From Labia minor (taxonomy: Eukaryota > Arthropoda > Insecta > Dermaptera > Spongiphoridae), in the NCBI GenBank assembly GCA_963082975.1, contig OY720346.1:43191296-43255295 (forward strand): a stretch of 64,000 bases of DNA, given 5' to 3'. The notes beneath the pieces are model-generated. The model was not told where the DNA came from, made no database searches, and saw nothing but the letters and a program-made list of their open reading frames with translations. The first letter of the stretch is position 1; each line of letters starts with the position of its first letter. Both the position numbers and the translations under genes were made by a program. Shown piece by piece: positions 1 through 11,914 of this stretch.

Positions 1-550
1 TTTTATCAATGTCTATCGTAATATTAAAAAAACAGATATGGATATAAAATAAATATTTTTAATTGTATTTTATTTATAATATCTAAGGAGGCGTTGGCTG
101 TGACGTCATGAAGGGCTGAGTGACGTCATATAATTTAAAATTAAGAAAAAACTAATGAAGATGATTTTTCCCGAGCATAAAACCAATACAAAGTGCATGA
201 TTCGTGGAGATGTGTAAAAAAATCTCCTCATGTGAAATTTGGTGTGAAAATAGCCCTTCCCTTCCTATCGTCGATCGGTAATACCACCACTTCCTGTTTC
301 CGGATATACATCAAAAGTTGATCAATTCATCATACTGATGCATTAAGTAAATATATCAAATTTTATCAAAATCTGTTGAGCCATTCAAGCTGTACACATC
401 TATACGGACACACAGACGGACGGACAGACATCATGCTAAAAATACTTTTTTCTGTTAACAAAATACATGATTCGTGGAGATATGTAAAAATCTCCACATG
501 TGAAATTTGATGTGAAAACAATACCTCCCTTATTATCGTCGGTCAGTAAA
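1..550 (-). mobile_element. Helitron/Helentron-like family A, copy A1 (cut by window edge)
   Basis: Family A is non-autonomous. In its forward orientation it starts ACCGACCGACGATAG, has a GTCC/GTCT microsatellite, then CGGCTCAACCGATTTTGATG, a second copy of its first ~90 bases, two TGACGTCA palindromes, an AT-rich stretch, and a 3' end with an inverted ACCGACCGACG block followed by a short hairpin (ACCTG-GCCA-CAGGT) and CAACTTATT. This layout of short subterminal inverted repeats, a GTCY microsatellite and a 3' hairpin is what is known for Helentron-derived elements such as Drosophila DINE-1. A1 is inverted and lacks its 3' end at the window start. Near 88-102 it keeps GGAGGCGTTGGCTG, where most copies read AGACCAGGCTG. 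Confidence 0.75.
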
Positions 551-1737
551 AACAGAATATATTATTTTTAATGTTTTATGAATACAAAAATATTTTCAAA
601 ACATCAATTAAAATCACTAAATTATATTATTTTTCTTTTTGTTTCAATTATTAATTACAACTATATTTTAAAAAATAATTTCTTGGTTACATAAAATTAA
701 AATATGATTTTTTAGATAAATGATATAAACGAGATGTTTTAAATTTTTTACTTTAATTTACTGATTAAATTAAAATATATTTTAAATAAGAACACAAAAA
801 GAAATGAATATTTTATGTTTTAAACTGACAAACAAAATGGATGAAAACCTTTTACTACTTTCAACCAAATACTATGTACCATACGGGGATACAGGGGGCG
901 GAGCAGCTAGATTTATAATAAGAATAAAGATATATATTTTATAATTTTAAAATTGTCATTTTTTTCTATATTTATCATAAAAATTCGATATTTGTCATAA
1001 AAAATTTTAAATAAAAATTAAAAAGTAATCACCTATATATTTTCAAAAAATAAATTTTAAATAAATTCTCATTATAATAGTTTTTTTTTTATTCTCATTA
1101 TTCTCTTATATTTTCATTATTTGTACCCGAACATAATATTTTATTTTAAAATCAGTAAAATATATGGTGATAAAAAATATATCAATGATTTAATTAGATA
1201 TCAGAAACTAGTTAAAATAGAGGAATTATAAAAATTGAATATTTATAGTTCTCAGTGAAAGTAAACAATTTGCTCAGGAGCTGGACTGAGTTCAATGTGA
1301 TGTTGATTGTGTGTACGTTCAGGATATTTCGGTGTCTCACGTAAGTAAAAATTCATCCGTTCAATAAAACCAAAAATCCAGTTATGACTGACTTGGCTGC
1401 CAAAATGTCGAGAATCAAATCTCATAATAAAACGTGAAAATAATCCGAAAATAACTTCTTATATATATTAAAACACCTTAAAAATTCATACATGGGTATA
1501 TAATTAAATGTTCACCAAATTATATTAAATTTATCTCTCTATTTATAAATATTATAAAAAATGAATAGAGGTTAAAAATAAATATTATGTTAAATTGCGA
1601 ACTTTAATAATTTAAGTTTAGACCATACCAATTATTAATTAGGTTGGATGAAGGACTTAAAATAAAGGTATTAATAATTTAAGTTATAATTAATAAGTTC
1701 GATATTAAAAATTAAAAAATCTTTTATATATTTAGTT
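551..1737. other. AT-rich intergenic or intronic DNA, no gene seen
   Basis: No open frame with recognisable protein content and no strong repeat. A slightly less AT-rich patch at 1255-1420 is low copy within the window. Confidence 0.5.
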
Positions 1738-1738
1738 T

Positions 1739-2150
1739 TTTTACCGACCGACGATAGGAAGGGAAGGATCGTTTTCACACCAAATTTCACATGTGGAGAT
1801 TTTTACATGTCTCCACGAATCATGCATTTTGTTAACAGAAAAAAAGTATATTTAGCATGACGTGTGTCCATTTGTCGATCTATACGTCCGTATATCCGGA
1901 AACCGGAAGTGGTATTTTCCTAAGTAATTAATTAATTATATATTCATTGTCGGAAATTTTTCACTTAAAATATAATAGTAATTAATAATTGAGTAATTAA
2001 ACTAAAAATAAAAAGATAATATATTTTAGTTATTTTAATTCAAGTTTTAAAAATATTTTTTTTTTGATACTTTATATATATAATGTTGTTTGGAAATTAA
2101 TTTATTTCAAATCGTCGGTCTGTTCTGTGCCTGTGTGGCTACAGCTCATT
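1739..2150 (+). mobile_element. Family A copy A2, shortened
   Basis: Starts in a T-run with ACCGACCGACGATAGG, carries the first ~90-base block and a decayed GTCC region, and then jumps to the CCGGAAACCGGAAGTGG part. The 3' end (AAATCGTCGGTCTGTTC and a hairpin-like GCCTGTGTGGCTACAGC) is present but altered. The part with the paired TGACGTCA sites is missing, so this copy has a large internal deletion and looks older than the others. Confidence 0.7.
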
Positions 2151-2610
2151 TTTAGAATTTTGATTTCAATCATATATTGAACAAATATTTATATTGAAAT
2201 TATTATTATTATTATTAAATTGATTTCAAAACATATAAAAATAAAAGTTTCAAAAAATGCATATAAAAATAAAAATGTTTTTCCTAAAGAGCTAAAATAA
2301 TAATACTATAATAATAGTAATAATAATAATAATAAAAACAAACCAAATTGTCATGTGGGCTAGTATGAATCCCGTTTGACCATCAATTGAATCTAATCCC
2401 TTCTCTATCTAAAAAGTAATTGAAGTTTTATCCACAGTAATGCTGAGAAAGTTAAATAATAAATGTGCATAACATAATAATAAAAAGAGAGTCAGAATTA
2501 AAAAATAAATTTTTTATTAATTATGAAAATTATCAAAGAAACTCTAATATATTATAAATTGTAAATGTGGATATTTATATCGGAGAAAATTCGAGTTCAT
2601 TCATCTATAT

Positions 2611-2833
2611 CAGTGATTCTCAACCTTTTTTTTTACCGCGGCACACTTTTAAAGGTTTAAAAATTTGGCGGCACACAAAGAAAAAGATAAGTGTAAAAGT
2701 TTACTATATTATAAAAAAGTGGTCCCTAAAAAGGTTTACCTTTTTTTATTTTTTTTTTAGAACCAAATTGAAAAAAGTCGGACACTTTGAAAATCACTTT
2801 AGAGTACCGTGGCACACTGGTTGAGAATCACTG
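2611..2833. mobile_element. hAT MITE with perfect 8-bp target duplication
   Basis: Terminal inverted repeats CAGTGATTCTCAACC and GGTTGAGAATCACTG end this 223-bp element. It is flanked on both sides by ATCTATAT (2603-2610 and 2834-2841), an exact 8-bp duplication as hAT transposases make. Subterminal GCGGCACAC and GTGGCACAC blocks mirror each other. There is no coding capacity, so it is non-autonomous. The perfect duplication suggests a fairly recent insertion. Confidence 0.93.
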
Positions 2834-2841
2834 ATCTATAT

Positions 2842-3690
2842 ACTCTTAATTTATAATATAATAATAATAAATAATAATAATTTAAAATAAATAGAAGAAA
2901 TTATTTTTTTTTATTATTTCTGTTACAGAGATAATAAATTTAATCACAATAATTCAAGAAGTTTAATCCATATAACAATATACAATATTCAATTGGTAAT
3001 CACCTAATAAAATTTTTCAAAATAAAGAAAAAATATCGGTGTGTAAATATATATTTAATTAAATAAATAAATAATGAGAGAGAGAGAGAAGGTTCATATA
3101 CAGGCATTTAAAAAAAATGCTAAATTATAAATTTTTCGAAATAACCACGTTTTGCCCGAATGATTTCTTTGCATTTTATGGATCAATTTTCACTAAGATT
3201 CAGCTGAGACATGTTACTATTCTTGCTGAAATATCTCCCAGAGGCATACCTCCATCGAGATGCGTTGCTTCTGTTAAATTCTGTTTAAATCATTCCCTTA
3301 AAATTCAATTGGATTGCAATCCAATGACTGCGCCCTTCATTCCATGTTTTTCAAAAAATTCGCTTTTCTCTATTGATTGAAAAAGTGAGATAGTAAGTTA
3401 TTAAGAAAAGAATTTCCTCCTTCGCTAAGAAACATCAAAAAAGAATAGTAAAAGGTCTTATTATCAAATTTAACAGAATTTCATATATTTGGAAATAAGT
3501 GGCGCCAATAGTGGAAGTGAAAAAAAGTAATAATGATAAATAAAAAAATTATTAAAGTATTTTTCACTGAGACTCGACTAGACAACTCTGGATTTCACTT
3601 GTTTGATAAGAGATTAAAACCTGATTCGGAAGTTAGATCTTTAAAATCTATAATTCTAATGTAAATATATATATATTTAAAATTATATTA
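2842..3690. other. Low-copy AT-rich DNA, no gene seen
   Basis: The stretch 3140-3420 is less AT-rich and has an open frame (3117-3380) without recognisable protein motifs. A short (GA)n run lies near 3077-3090. No repeat relationship to the rest of the window was seen. Confidence 0.4.
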
Positions 3691-3696
3691 TTTTTT

Positions 3697-4926
3697 TACC
3701 GACCGACGATAGTAAGGGAGGTATTGTTTTCACATCAAATTTCACATGTGGAGATTTTTACATATCTCCACGAATTCTGCATTTTGTTAACAGAATAAAT
3801 TAATAAGTTGACCTGTGCCAGGTCCGAACCGACCGACGGTTTGAAGTAAATTAATTTCCAACTACAGGAACAATTTCAAATAATTTTAATATATCTATTA
3901 ATGTAATAAAAAACAGACATGGATACATAAATAATAAATATAAACATTTTTAATTTTATTTTATTTATAATATATATGCAAGACCAGGCTGTGACGTCAT
4001 GAATGGCTGGATGACGTCATATAATTTTAAATCAAGAAAAAACTAATAAATATGATTTTCCCGAGGATAAAACCAATACAAAGTGCATGATTTGTGGTGA
4101 TATATAAAAAAATCTCCTTTGGTGTGAAAATAACCCTTCCCTTCCTATCGTCGATTGCTAATACTACCACTTCCGGTTTCCGGATTTGCACCAAAAGTTG
4201 ATCAATTCATCCCACTGATGCATTATGTAAATATACCAAATTTCATCAAAATCGGTTTAGCCGTTCAGGCTGTACACATCTATACGGACGGACGGACGGA
4301 CAGACATCATGCTAAAAATACTTTTTTCTGTTAAGAAAATGCATGATTCGTGGAGATATGTACCTAAAAATATCCATAGGTGAAATTTGGTGTGAAAACA
4401 ATACCTCCCTTACTATCGTCGGTCGGTAAAAAAGTATTTTTAGCATGATGTCTGTCCGTCCGTCTGTGTGTCCGTATAGATGTGTACAGCTTGAATGGCT
4501 CAACGGATTTTGATAAAATTTGATATATTTACTTAATGCATCAGTATGATGAATTGATCAACTTTTGATGTATATCCGGAAACAGGAAGTGGTGGTATTA
4601 CCGATCGACGATAGGAAGGGAAGGGTTATTTTCACTTCAAATTTGCATGACGAGATTTTTTACATATCTCCACGAATCATGCACTTTGTTTTGTTTTTTC
4701 TTAATTTAAAATTATATGACGTCACCCAGACATTCATGACGTCACAGCCAGCTCCTACTTATATATTAAAAATAAAATAAAATTAAAAATATTTATGTTA
4801 TATCCATATCTGTTTCTTATTGCATTAATAGATACATTTAAATTATTTGAAATTGTTTCTGTAGCTGGAAATTAATTTATTTCAAACCGTAGGTCGGTTC
4901 TGTGTCTGGCCACAGATCAACTTATT
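3697..4926 (+). mobile_element. Family A copy A3, split by copy A4
   Basis: The left part (about 3697-3801) is the 5' block starting ACCGACCGACGATAG and running to GTTAACAGAA. The right part (about 4431-4926) resumes at AAGTATTTTTAGCATG and continues through the GTCC microsatellite, the second block, both TGACGTCA sites and the 3' end. Intact copies such as A6 have these two parts directly joined by a short A-run (CAGAAAAAAGTATT). The sequence between them is a complete inverted A copy, so A3 is the older host. Confidence 0.85.
3802..4430 (-). mobile_element. Family A copy A4, nested inside A3
   Basis: A complete inverted A element: AATAAGTTGACCTG at its 3' terminus on the left, GTCGGTCGGTAAA at its 5' terminus on the right. 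It lies in the A-run of A3 (a T-run on the other strand) with no clear target duplication. Because host and insert are the same family in opposite directions, the region folds into a long inverted repeat. Confidence 0.85.
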
Positions 4927-5014
4927 GTTTATTTAATTAAATATACTTATATATAGATTGATTATATGACAAAAAAAAAAAAAAAAAAAACATGTTAATA
5001 ATCCAAGTAAGACT

Positions 5015-5590
5015 TTAAAAAACATTTTATAGTAATTGAAATCTTAAAACTTTCCATTTTGTAAGAAACATTATTGAAAATTATCATTTATTTTTAAATT
5101 AACTTCTTAGGATGCCGTTCTTCTTTAAAAATGCTTTCCCAAAAGTTAATGGAATTCCCTGTTTTGAAAAAAAATAAAACACGATGATCCCAACATGTTA
5201 CCATACTGTCACTTTATTGATGTGTAAAGGTCGATCATGAGTAGGATTCTTCGCAGCATTTATGGGCCAAAGAAGGATAAGGTCACCGGGGACTGCATAA
5301 CAAGGAATTGCCTGACCTCTATGCATCTTCAGACATAGAGAAATAAAATCGAAAAAGTTGCAATGGGTAGGACACGTATCAAGAAATTGTGATGATATAC
5401 TTGCGAAAATTATATTGTGAGGAAACAGATTGAGAAATATTCGGTTTTAAGACCAAAGAGGCGGTGAGTAGATAACGTAGGAAGGAACGTGAGAGAGATT
5501 GGAGGAAATAGGAGTTGGATGGGTGTTCAGGATAGAAGGAATGTGGTTGCTGCAACCAAGAACTTACGAATTACTTAGAGCCACAGAGAT
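5015..5590 (+). mobile_element. LINE 3' fragment (reverse-transcriptase C-terminal tail)
   Basis: Decayed frames read RILRSIYGPKKDKVTG, then CLTSMHLQ, a KK-x-LQWVGH-like stretch, and an ending like GVQDRRNVVAATKNLRI. This matches the well-known C-terminal tail of non-LTR reverse transcriptases (GP-K-R-D, LYASPDI, RRLRWAGHVARM, DRxxWR). The copy has several disruptions. The upstream 200 bases (from about 5015) are shared with the copy at 57415, so the repeat unit begins before the coding part. Confidence 0.75.
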
Positions 5591-6727
5591 CACGAACTGC
5601 ATTAAGAATTATGTGTATTTTCCCAGTCACGGCAGCAAACCTGTTAGATGAAAAAATCATTTTTTGAAAAATTAATAAATTATATTTATGTTTCTTAAAT
5701 GGCAAATTGAAAAGATTTTTCTTTTTGTATAAATAAACTTCAACTAGTAAAACAATAACTTTCGAAAATGCATTCATTATAAATTAGGCCATCTACAAAA
5801 ATAAATAAATAAATAAATAAATTCTATTAATATTTCTTAAATGGCAAGTTTTAAGATTTCATTTTGGATTATTAAAAAGTTTTCGTTTTTTTTTGGGTCA
5901 CCTTATATATTCATTATTCTTAAAAACTTATATAAGGTGTTTTCAGAATTATAGAGAAATAGTATATATAGAAAATTATTATATGGGCTATAATTCTTGA
6001 ATTACATATTAGCATAATTATTATGTGCAACAGAAATAATAATAAAATAATTTCTTATATCCCTTCTTCTATTTATTAGTATTATTTATTATTTATTATA
6101 AATTCATTCAGATATATCAAAGTTTTGCTTGCCCTGATAAAAGGCATAATATAAATGGTGTATGGCATGGATGTTAGGATAGATAGAGAGGTAGAGCAAG
6201 GGAAGGAGAATGGATGAGGGGGCGGAGGTAAATGGTAGGAGTGAAGGGGAGATAAATGGTGAATATAGCAAAAGGGTGCAAATCATCTACCCTTATCATC
6301 TAATGAAATACAGACGTCTTCATTATTATTATCAACTGAAGGGAAATAAATACCATCTTTATTCAACACAATATATATATATATATATATATATATCATT
6401 AGTCTAAAAAGCTAAATACAAGCATAAATAAAGTCTGTTGATGAATAAATAGATTTATCTATCTAATTTTATTAAAATACAAAAAAATTTTATATATATA
6501 TATATATATTCTGAATTTTAGAAAAAGAAAATGATTGATAATCTATTCATTATGAATAAATAGATTCATAAGATAAGAAAATTAAAATGAAGGAAATTCA
6601 TAAAAATGGACACAGCCAATAAATTATTATCCCCGAATCTACAATATTCTTAAAACAATATATTCCTATTTTGAAGAATAAATTTTCTAAGTGGGGGCTC
6701 AATGAACCTGGTACTAACTATATATAC
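5591..6727. other. Low-copy AT-rich DNA with (TA)n tracts
   Basis: No gene is recognised. There are (TA)n runs at about 6371-6396 and 6492-6508. A purine-rich patch at 6180-6260 has overlapping open frames on both strands that are compositional only. Confidence 0.5.
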
Positions 6728-6729
6728 TA

Positions 6730-7224
6730 GGTTGTTCAATAAGTTCGCGGAGCGCCATCTATCGTCAATATCATCGGAAAATATGGTATTAGAAGGCCCT
6801 CGATCGAATGAAAGAGATTTAACAGAGGCTTTAGGCATTTCATTGAGTGTTAATTTGGGTTTCACAAAACTGTGTGCAAAATGGGTGCTGCAAAAACCAT
6901 TGCTAAAATAACTGAATTGAAGTACAAATTGTTGCAACATCCAGCATATTCACCAGATTTAGCTCGCTCCGACTTCTGGCTTTTCTCACACCTCAAACAA
7001 TATATCAGTGGAAAACGATTTTCATCAAACAAAGGGGTAATAGCTGCCATGTAGGGATATTTTGCAGAGCTGCCGGAAAACCACTACAGTGAAAGGCTCC
7101 ATAAATTAGAAGTTCCGTTGGAATAAGTGTATTAAATTTGAGTGAAACTTCGCTGAAAAATAAAGTCATTTTTACAAATAAAAATTGATTTCTACATTTC
7201 CGTTCCGCAAACTAATGAACAACC
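6730..7224 (+). mobile_element. Internally deleted mariner (495 bp) with both ends
   Basis: Ends GGTTGTTCAATAAGTTCGCG and its inverted partner (CGCAAACTAATGAACAACC) are flanked by TA on each side (6728-6729, 7225-7226), the mariner target duplication. The coding remains are an N-terminal helix-turn-helix piece (SNERDLTEALGISLSVN, then LGFTKLCAKWV) joined to the C-terminal catalytic part (HPAYSPDLARSDFWLFSHLK, GKRFSS), followed by an in-frame stop near 7052 and a decayed tail. A full mariner is about 1.3 kb, so the middle with the first catalytic aspartates is gone. Confidence 0.9.
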
Positions 7225-7230
7225 TATTAT

Positions 7231-9110
7231 ATAAAGATGTTCAGGATTCAGGATAACTTTATATCAAATTTCCTTTCTCTTTAAAAATATTTATTAATTT
7301 AATTTTTTAACCAAAATTATTGACAAATATATATTTACTCAATTATTAAAATTGATATATTCAGATATTATTAATTTGAAATTTTTCTTCAATAAATAAT
7401 TCTCTCTAATATATATATTTTAATCTATTATATTTTATTTATACATTATACAATCATAATTCTTTCTTTCGATAAAACCAAGTGTTTTAATGTAATTCAC
7501 TAAACATTTCAATTTAAGGAGGTATAGTAACAGAAAAATGTTATAAGGGCGTTTTTGTCAATGGGCTTTCTCAACCGGTTGATTGCATGATAACAGCGCT
7601 GTCATGGCGATAATATTTTTCCGTCATTATACATTTATTAAATAATATATATATGATACAATCAATATTTAAATAATGAAATTATCACTTTTTTTTTAAA
7701 ATTATACAGGAATAAATTGATAAGGTAGAAATCAACAGGTGATCTCTTTCACTATCTTTCTCTTTCTCTCTTTTGATGGTATATATCCATATGGAATGTA
7801 TTAGATCAGTTCATTTCAATCAATGATTTATATATATATATATATATATTTGTGAATTTCTGTGAATGTGTGATTTGGATCAGGTGTCGTTTTGGCATGT
7901 TCGACATTCGATTTACAACCAGATATGGAAATGGATGCTATTCGATCGACCAGCTCCCTCTCCTTTTACATTCCAATACCAATACACTTTACATTCCATT
8001 CATTTAATATGAAATATATATATTCATTTATAATTAAAATTGAATCATATAATTAAAGATTTTCTTGAATCAATTAAAATCACATGTATATTAAAGGAAG
8101 GGGTGTTGAAATCATTCTTTCACTTTTAAAAAAAAATTAATTGAATGTTATGAAGCGATCAAATAAACGAAATTGAATTTATATAAATATATATATATAT
8201 ATATGAATCCCAAATTCAATTTTCCACTGTTTTCTATTCAATAAATAAAAATAAATACTGATACAAATATGATATTTATTTAAAAGAGTTAAATTTCATA
8301 AATTTGTCCATTCATCAGCTCCCCTCCCCTCAATTTCCTTTTTTCCTAAACGTGAATATAATTTGTTAAATTAAAACAAAAACAATACTAACACAAATAA
8401 AATAAATAATATGTATGTTTTTTTCAATTGTTGTTTATCATTACTATATATTTACATAATTTTTTGGAATTTAATATTATTATGTTTAGGTGATGATGTT
8501 CATGTGAGCTGCACAAAAAAAAACAAATTATTTAAATTAATAAAATTAAATTCATATAGTACAACAAATATTTACATACATAATATAAATATATATCTAT
8601 ACAACATAATATTAGACAAATAAATAAATTTTGTTGGCAGGAGTGGGGGAGGAGTAAGCAAGGACTTATGTAATTGATTAAATATTTTAGTTAGAAATGT
8701 ATTCCAACATTTATAATAGAATTGATATTGATTTTGATTTTAATTTCAATTTCAATTTCAAATCCCATTTTGTTTGACATAGATTTAATTTTCAATGTGA
8801 TACAATCATCGCCCAAATTATTTTCCATATTATTATAGTTTTAAATAAATCAATTATCATTGATTTTAGTTTTTCTCTATGATTAAATTATATATTTAAA
8901 TTACAAGACTATAACAATAAAACTAAATAAATAAAATAACTATATTTATTTATTTTTCTTATATCTAAAATTATTTGGAAATCTAGAATATACAAACTAT
9001 TATTCAAACAAACGTATTTCAAGATAAATTTGAATCAAATTATTATTTATTATAATATTATTGACTAAGTTATAAAAAAAAAATGTGAATTTTTATTTTT
9101 AAAAATCTTT
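7231..9110. other. Low-copy AT-rich DNA
   Basis: No gene seen. Two less AT-rich islands, at 7535-7620 (around AACAGCGCTGTCATGG) and 7860-7990, are single copy in the window and could be conserved noncoding sequence. (TA)n runs lie at about 7830-7850 and 8187-8204. Confidence 0.4.
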
Positions 9111-9111
9111 T

Positions 9112-9212
9112 TAGGGAGACCAATTGATGGATGTAGCTCAGGATAGTGATATTTGGAGAAATGTGGTTGCTGCGACCAAGAACTTTCGAGTTCAGAAGAG
9201 CTACAGAAATAT
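9112..9212 (+). mobile_element. Short LINE 3' tail fragment
   Basis: The sequence WMDVAQDSDIWRNVVAATKNFRV is recognisable in short pieces (TGGATGTAGCTCAGGATAG, then AATGTGGTTGCTGCGACCAA) and is followed by an AGAGCTACAGAA end and a (TA)n run. This is the extreme 3' end of the same LINE type as at 5015, heavily 5'-truncated as LINE copies often are. Confidence 0.7.
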
Positions 9213-10430
9213 ATATATATAGATTTATTTAATTTATAAATCTGTAACAGGAGAAAAATATTTTAATATTCATATCAATGTTTAATTTGATTAACAAATT
9301 TATATAAATAGTGACATTAAAATATTTTATATTTGAATAATGTTTTATTGTTTGTTAAAAATGTGAAATTTGATTATTATTGTGATCATTATTATGAAAA
9401 TTAATAATTTATTTATAAGGAATTATTTGTATTAATTATAATTAAAATTTTATTTAAAATAGGTCGTGGTGATTGAAAGGAAAAATATATAATTTATTTA
9501 TTAAAAAGGAATTTTATTCTGTTGCAGGTGTGGGTTGCCTATGCCGTCAGGCGAATTCAATTAAAGTCGTTTTTACTTTGAAGCGACAACCTCACTCGCA
9601 TCCCTCTCTTTTTCTCTGTTTGTCTGTCTGTCTGTTTGGGTCACAAAAGGGACTGTGAATGATGATGACGACGGAAAGTGAGGCGGGGAGGAGGTATGTT
9701 AAGGCTGTTAAGCAACCAACCAAAAGGAAAAGTGGGTGGAGAGTGGGACGACCATCTTCCGTTCTAATGAAAGAAAAACATTGCATAGAAGGGAGGAGTG
9801 AGAGAAGGTGTGGTTTAGTTATCTGCTTCATAACTGAATTTTACATTAAATGGAGTTAAAAGTGGGTAGATGGTGGGATAGAATGACGAGAAAGGAGAGA
9901 GGGGAATGAATGGGAGGTAAAGGCGAGGGAAAGGGAGGGGGAGGGGAAAGGAATGAAAAAAAAACGAAATAAAATGGAGATAAGAGGAGACAAAAGGATT
10001 TGGAAAATTGCAAAGAAATGAATCGTTTTAATCAGATTGACAGCTAAAAAGAATAGCGCCAGTCACTTGAAACAAAAACACTTCCCTCACTTCTTTCCAT
10101 TCAACCCCCCCCCCCTACCATGATGCTTACCTAACTTTATTCAATATAACAATGAGATATTGCCGCTTAGATAATAATTTATTTATACACAAATCAAAAA
10201 TATTTTTAAAAGATATATATTCAAGGGAATATCATTCAAAAAAAATTCAATAATACATTAATAATATCCAAAATGTAAACAAAATATAACAACTGAAAAA
10301 TTCAAAATTTTTTGTAAATTAATATCGAAAAAATAAAATAAATAATTAAAAAAAATTAAGTTATTGTGTTTTATTTATAAATGCACTAAAAACTAGAAAA
10401 TAATTTTTCACTTCAACAACAATGGTCTAG
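9213..10430. other. Low-copy DNA with a GC-richer island
   Basis: The stretch 9520-10130 is notably less AT-rich, with a candidate acceptor-like TTCTGTTGCAG at 9518-9528 followed by GTGTGGGTTGCC. The frames around it have no recognised domain and no good donor was found, so I do not call an exon. A conserved noncoding element is possible. A (GTCT)n run lies near 9620-9636 and a C-run near 10107-10116. Confidence 0.4.
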
Positions 10431-10438
10431 ATTCTAGA

Positions 10439-11358
10439 TAAGCGGTCGCCAAACTTTTTGACCTCACGCACCAGTTAATTCATAATTTAAATCCTGCGGA
10501 CCACTAATAAGATTTTTTAAGTGTTAAATATATTTATAAATAATAAGTTGACCTGTGGCCAGGTCCGAACCGACCGACAGTTTGAAATAAATTAATTTCC
10601 AGCTACAGAAACAATTTCAAATAATTTTAATATATCTATTAATGTAATAAAAAACAGATATGGATATAACATAAATATTTTTAATTTTATTTTATTTATA
10701 ATATATATGTAAGACCAGGCTGTGACGTCATGAATGGCTGGATGACGTCATATGATTTTAAATTAAGAAAAAAACTAATAAAAATGATTTTTCTCGAGAA
10801 TAAAACCAATACAAAGTGCATGATTCGTGTTGATATGTAAAAAATCTCCTTATGTGAAATTTGGTGCGAAAATAACCCTTCCCTTCCTATCGTTGATCGC
10901 TAATACTACCACTTCCGGTTTCCGGATTTGCACCAAAAGATGATCAATTCATCCCACTGATGCATTAAGTAAATATACCAAATTTCATCAAAATCCGTTG
11001 AGCCGTTCAGGCTGTACACATCTATACGGACGGACGGACAGACATCGTGCTAAAAATACTTTTTACCGACCGACGATAGTTAGGGAGGTATTGTTTCTGT
11101 TAAGAAAATGCATGATTCGTGGAGATATGTAAAAATCTCCACATGTGAAATTTGGTGTGAAAACATACCTCCCTTACTATCGTCGGTCGTTAAAAATTGT
11201 GATCAAGGAACACATAAACATTGAGTTTTTATAACTTATCACGTATTGTTATGAAAATTGAATCAAGTTTTAATGCATCTTAAAAGATAACTTAACATGA
11301 TGAGTAAGTATATTCCACATTTTTCTGCGGACCAGCGAACTTTTCTCGCTGACCACTA
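10439..11358. mobile_element. hAT-like relic, split by family A copy A5
   Basis: The left piece (GCGGTCGCCAAACTTTTTGA) and right piece (CTGCGGACCAGCG then CGCTGACCACTA) look like mutated hAT ends of the CAGTGGTC...GACCACTG class. Both sides also contain GCGGACCA blocks in opposite orientation (GCGGACCACTAATAAG on the left, CTGCGGACCAGC on the right). A5 fills most of the interior. No clear 8-bp target duplication remains, so this is an old insertion with approximate borders. Confidence 0.5.
10542..11195 (-). mobile_element. Family A copy A5, with an inverted 5'-end insert
   Basis: A near-complete inverted A element, from AATAAGTTGACCTGTGGCCA to CGTCGGTCGTTAAAA, with both TGACGTCA sites at about 10723-10751. 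At about 11062-11097, between CTAAAAATACTTTTT and CTGTTAAGAAAATGC, it carries some 36 bases of the element's own 5' end (ACCGACCGACGATAGTTAGG and following) in the opposite orientation. It lies inside a hAT-like relic. Confidence 0.85.
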
Positions 11359-11359
11359 A

Positions 11360-11877
11360 TTAATTAAGAAAATGAAAACTTTATTTCATATTCATGTATT
11401 GTCATCCAAATCTGAAAAGTGTGCAAAGTTTTAGTTCGATTGATCAACTGCAACTGTGTTAAAAATGAGTTACTAGATATGAACCATACAGACAACCAAG
11501 CAGTAAAAATAATATATTGTTTTCGTATTTTTTTTAACTCAAAATTACAATAGTCAGTTGCTTATTCTAACTAATTGTATGTAATACCAATAAATAATAT
11601 TTATATATAAAAACAAAATAAAGTTATTTATTTATTTTTATTCATATTTCTTATTTTGATTTTAGCTTTTTTTTAATATATTGATTCTTTTAACTCACAA
11701 AAACAAAATACAAAAAACTTTTTCTTTTTATTCATGTTATAAGTGGAGATTTTAGCTTGAATTAATCAAAAAAAAAAACAAATAAAAAAAACAAAAAATA
11801 AAAACAGCAACAAAAACGTTACTAGCTTCTTTACTTGACTGCTTTCCCTTCTGTTATTTATTGTTTATATTTTTATT

Positions 11878-11914
<37 letters not shown>

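Noticed and set aside
9473-9859. Possible exon after TTCTGTTGCAG at 9518-9528
   Set aside because: The acceptor-like sequence is acceptable, but frames on both strands show no domain, and no donor with matching phase was found.
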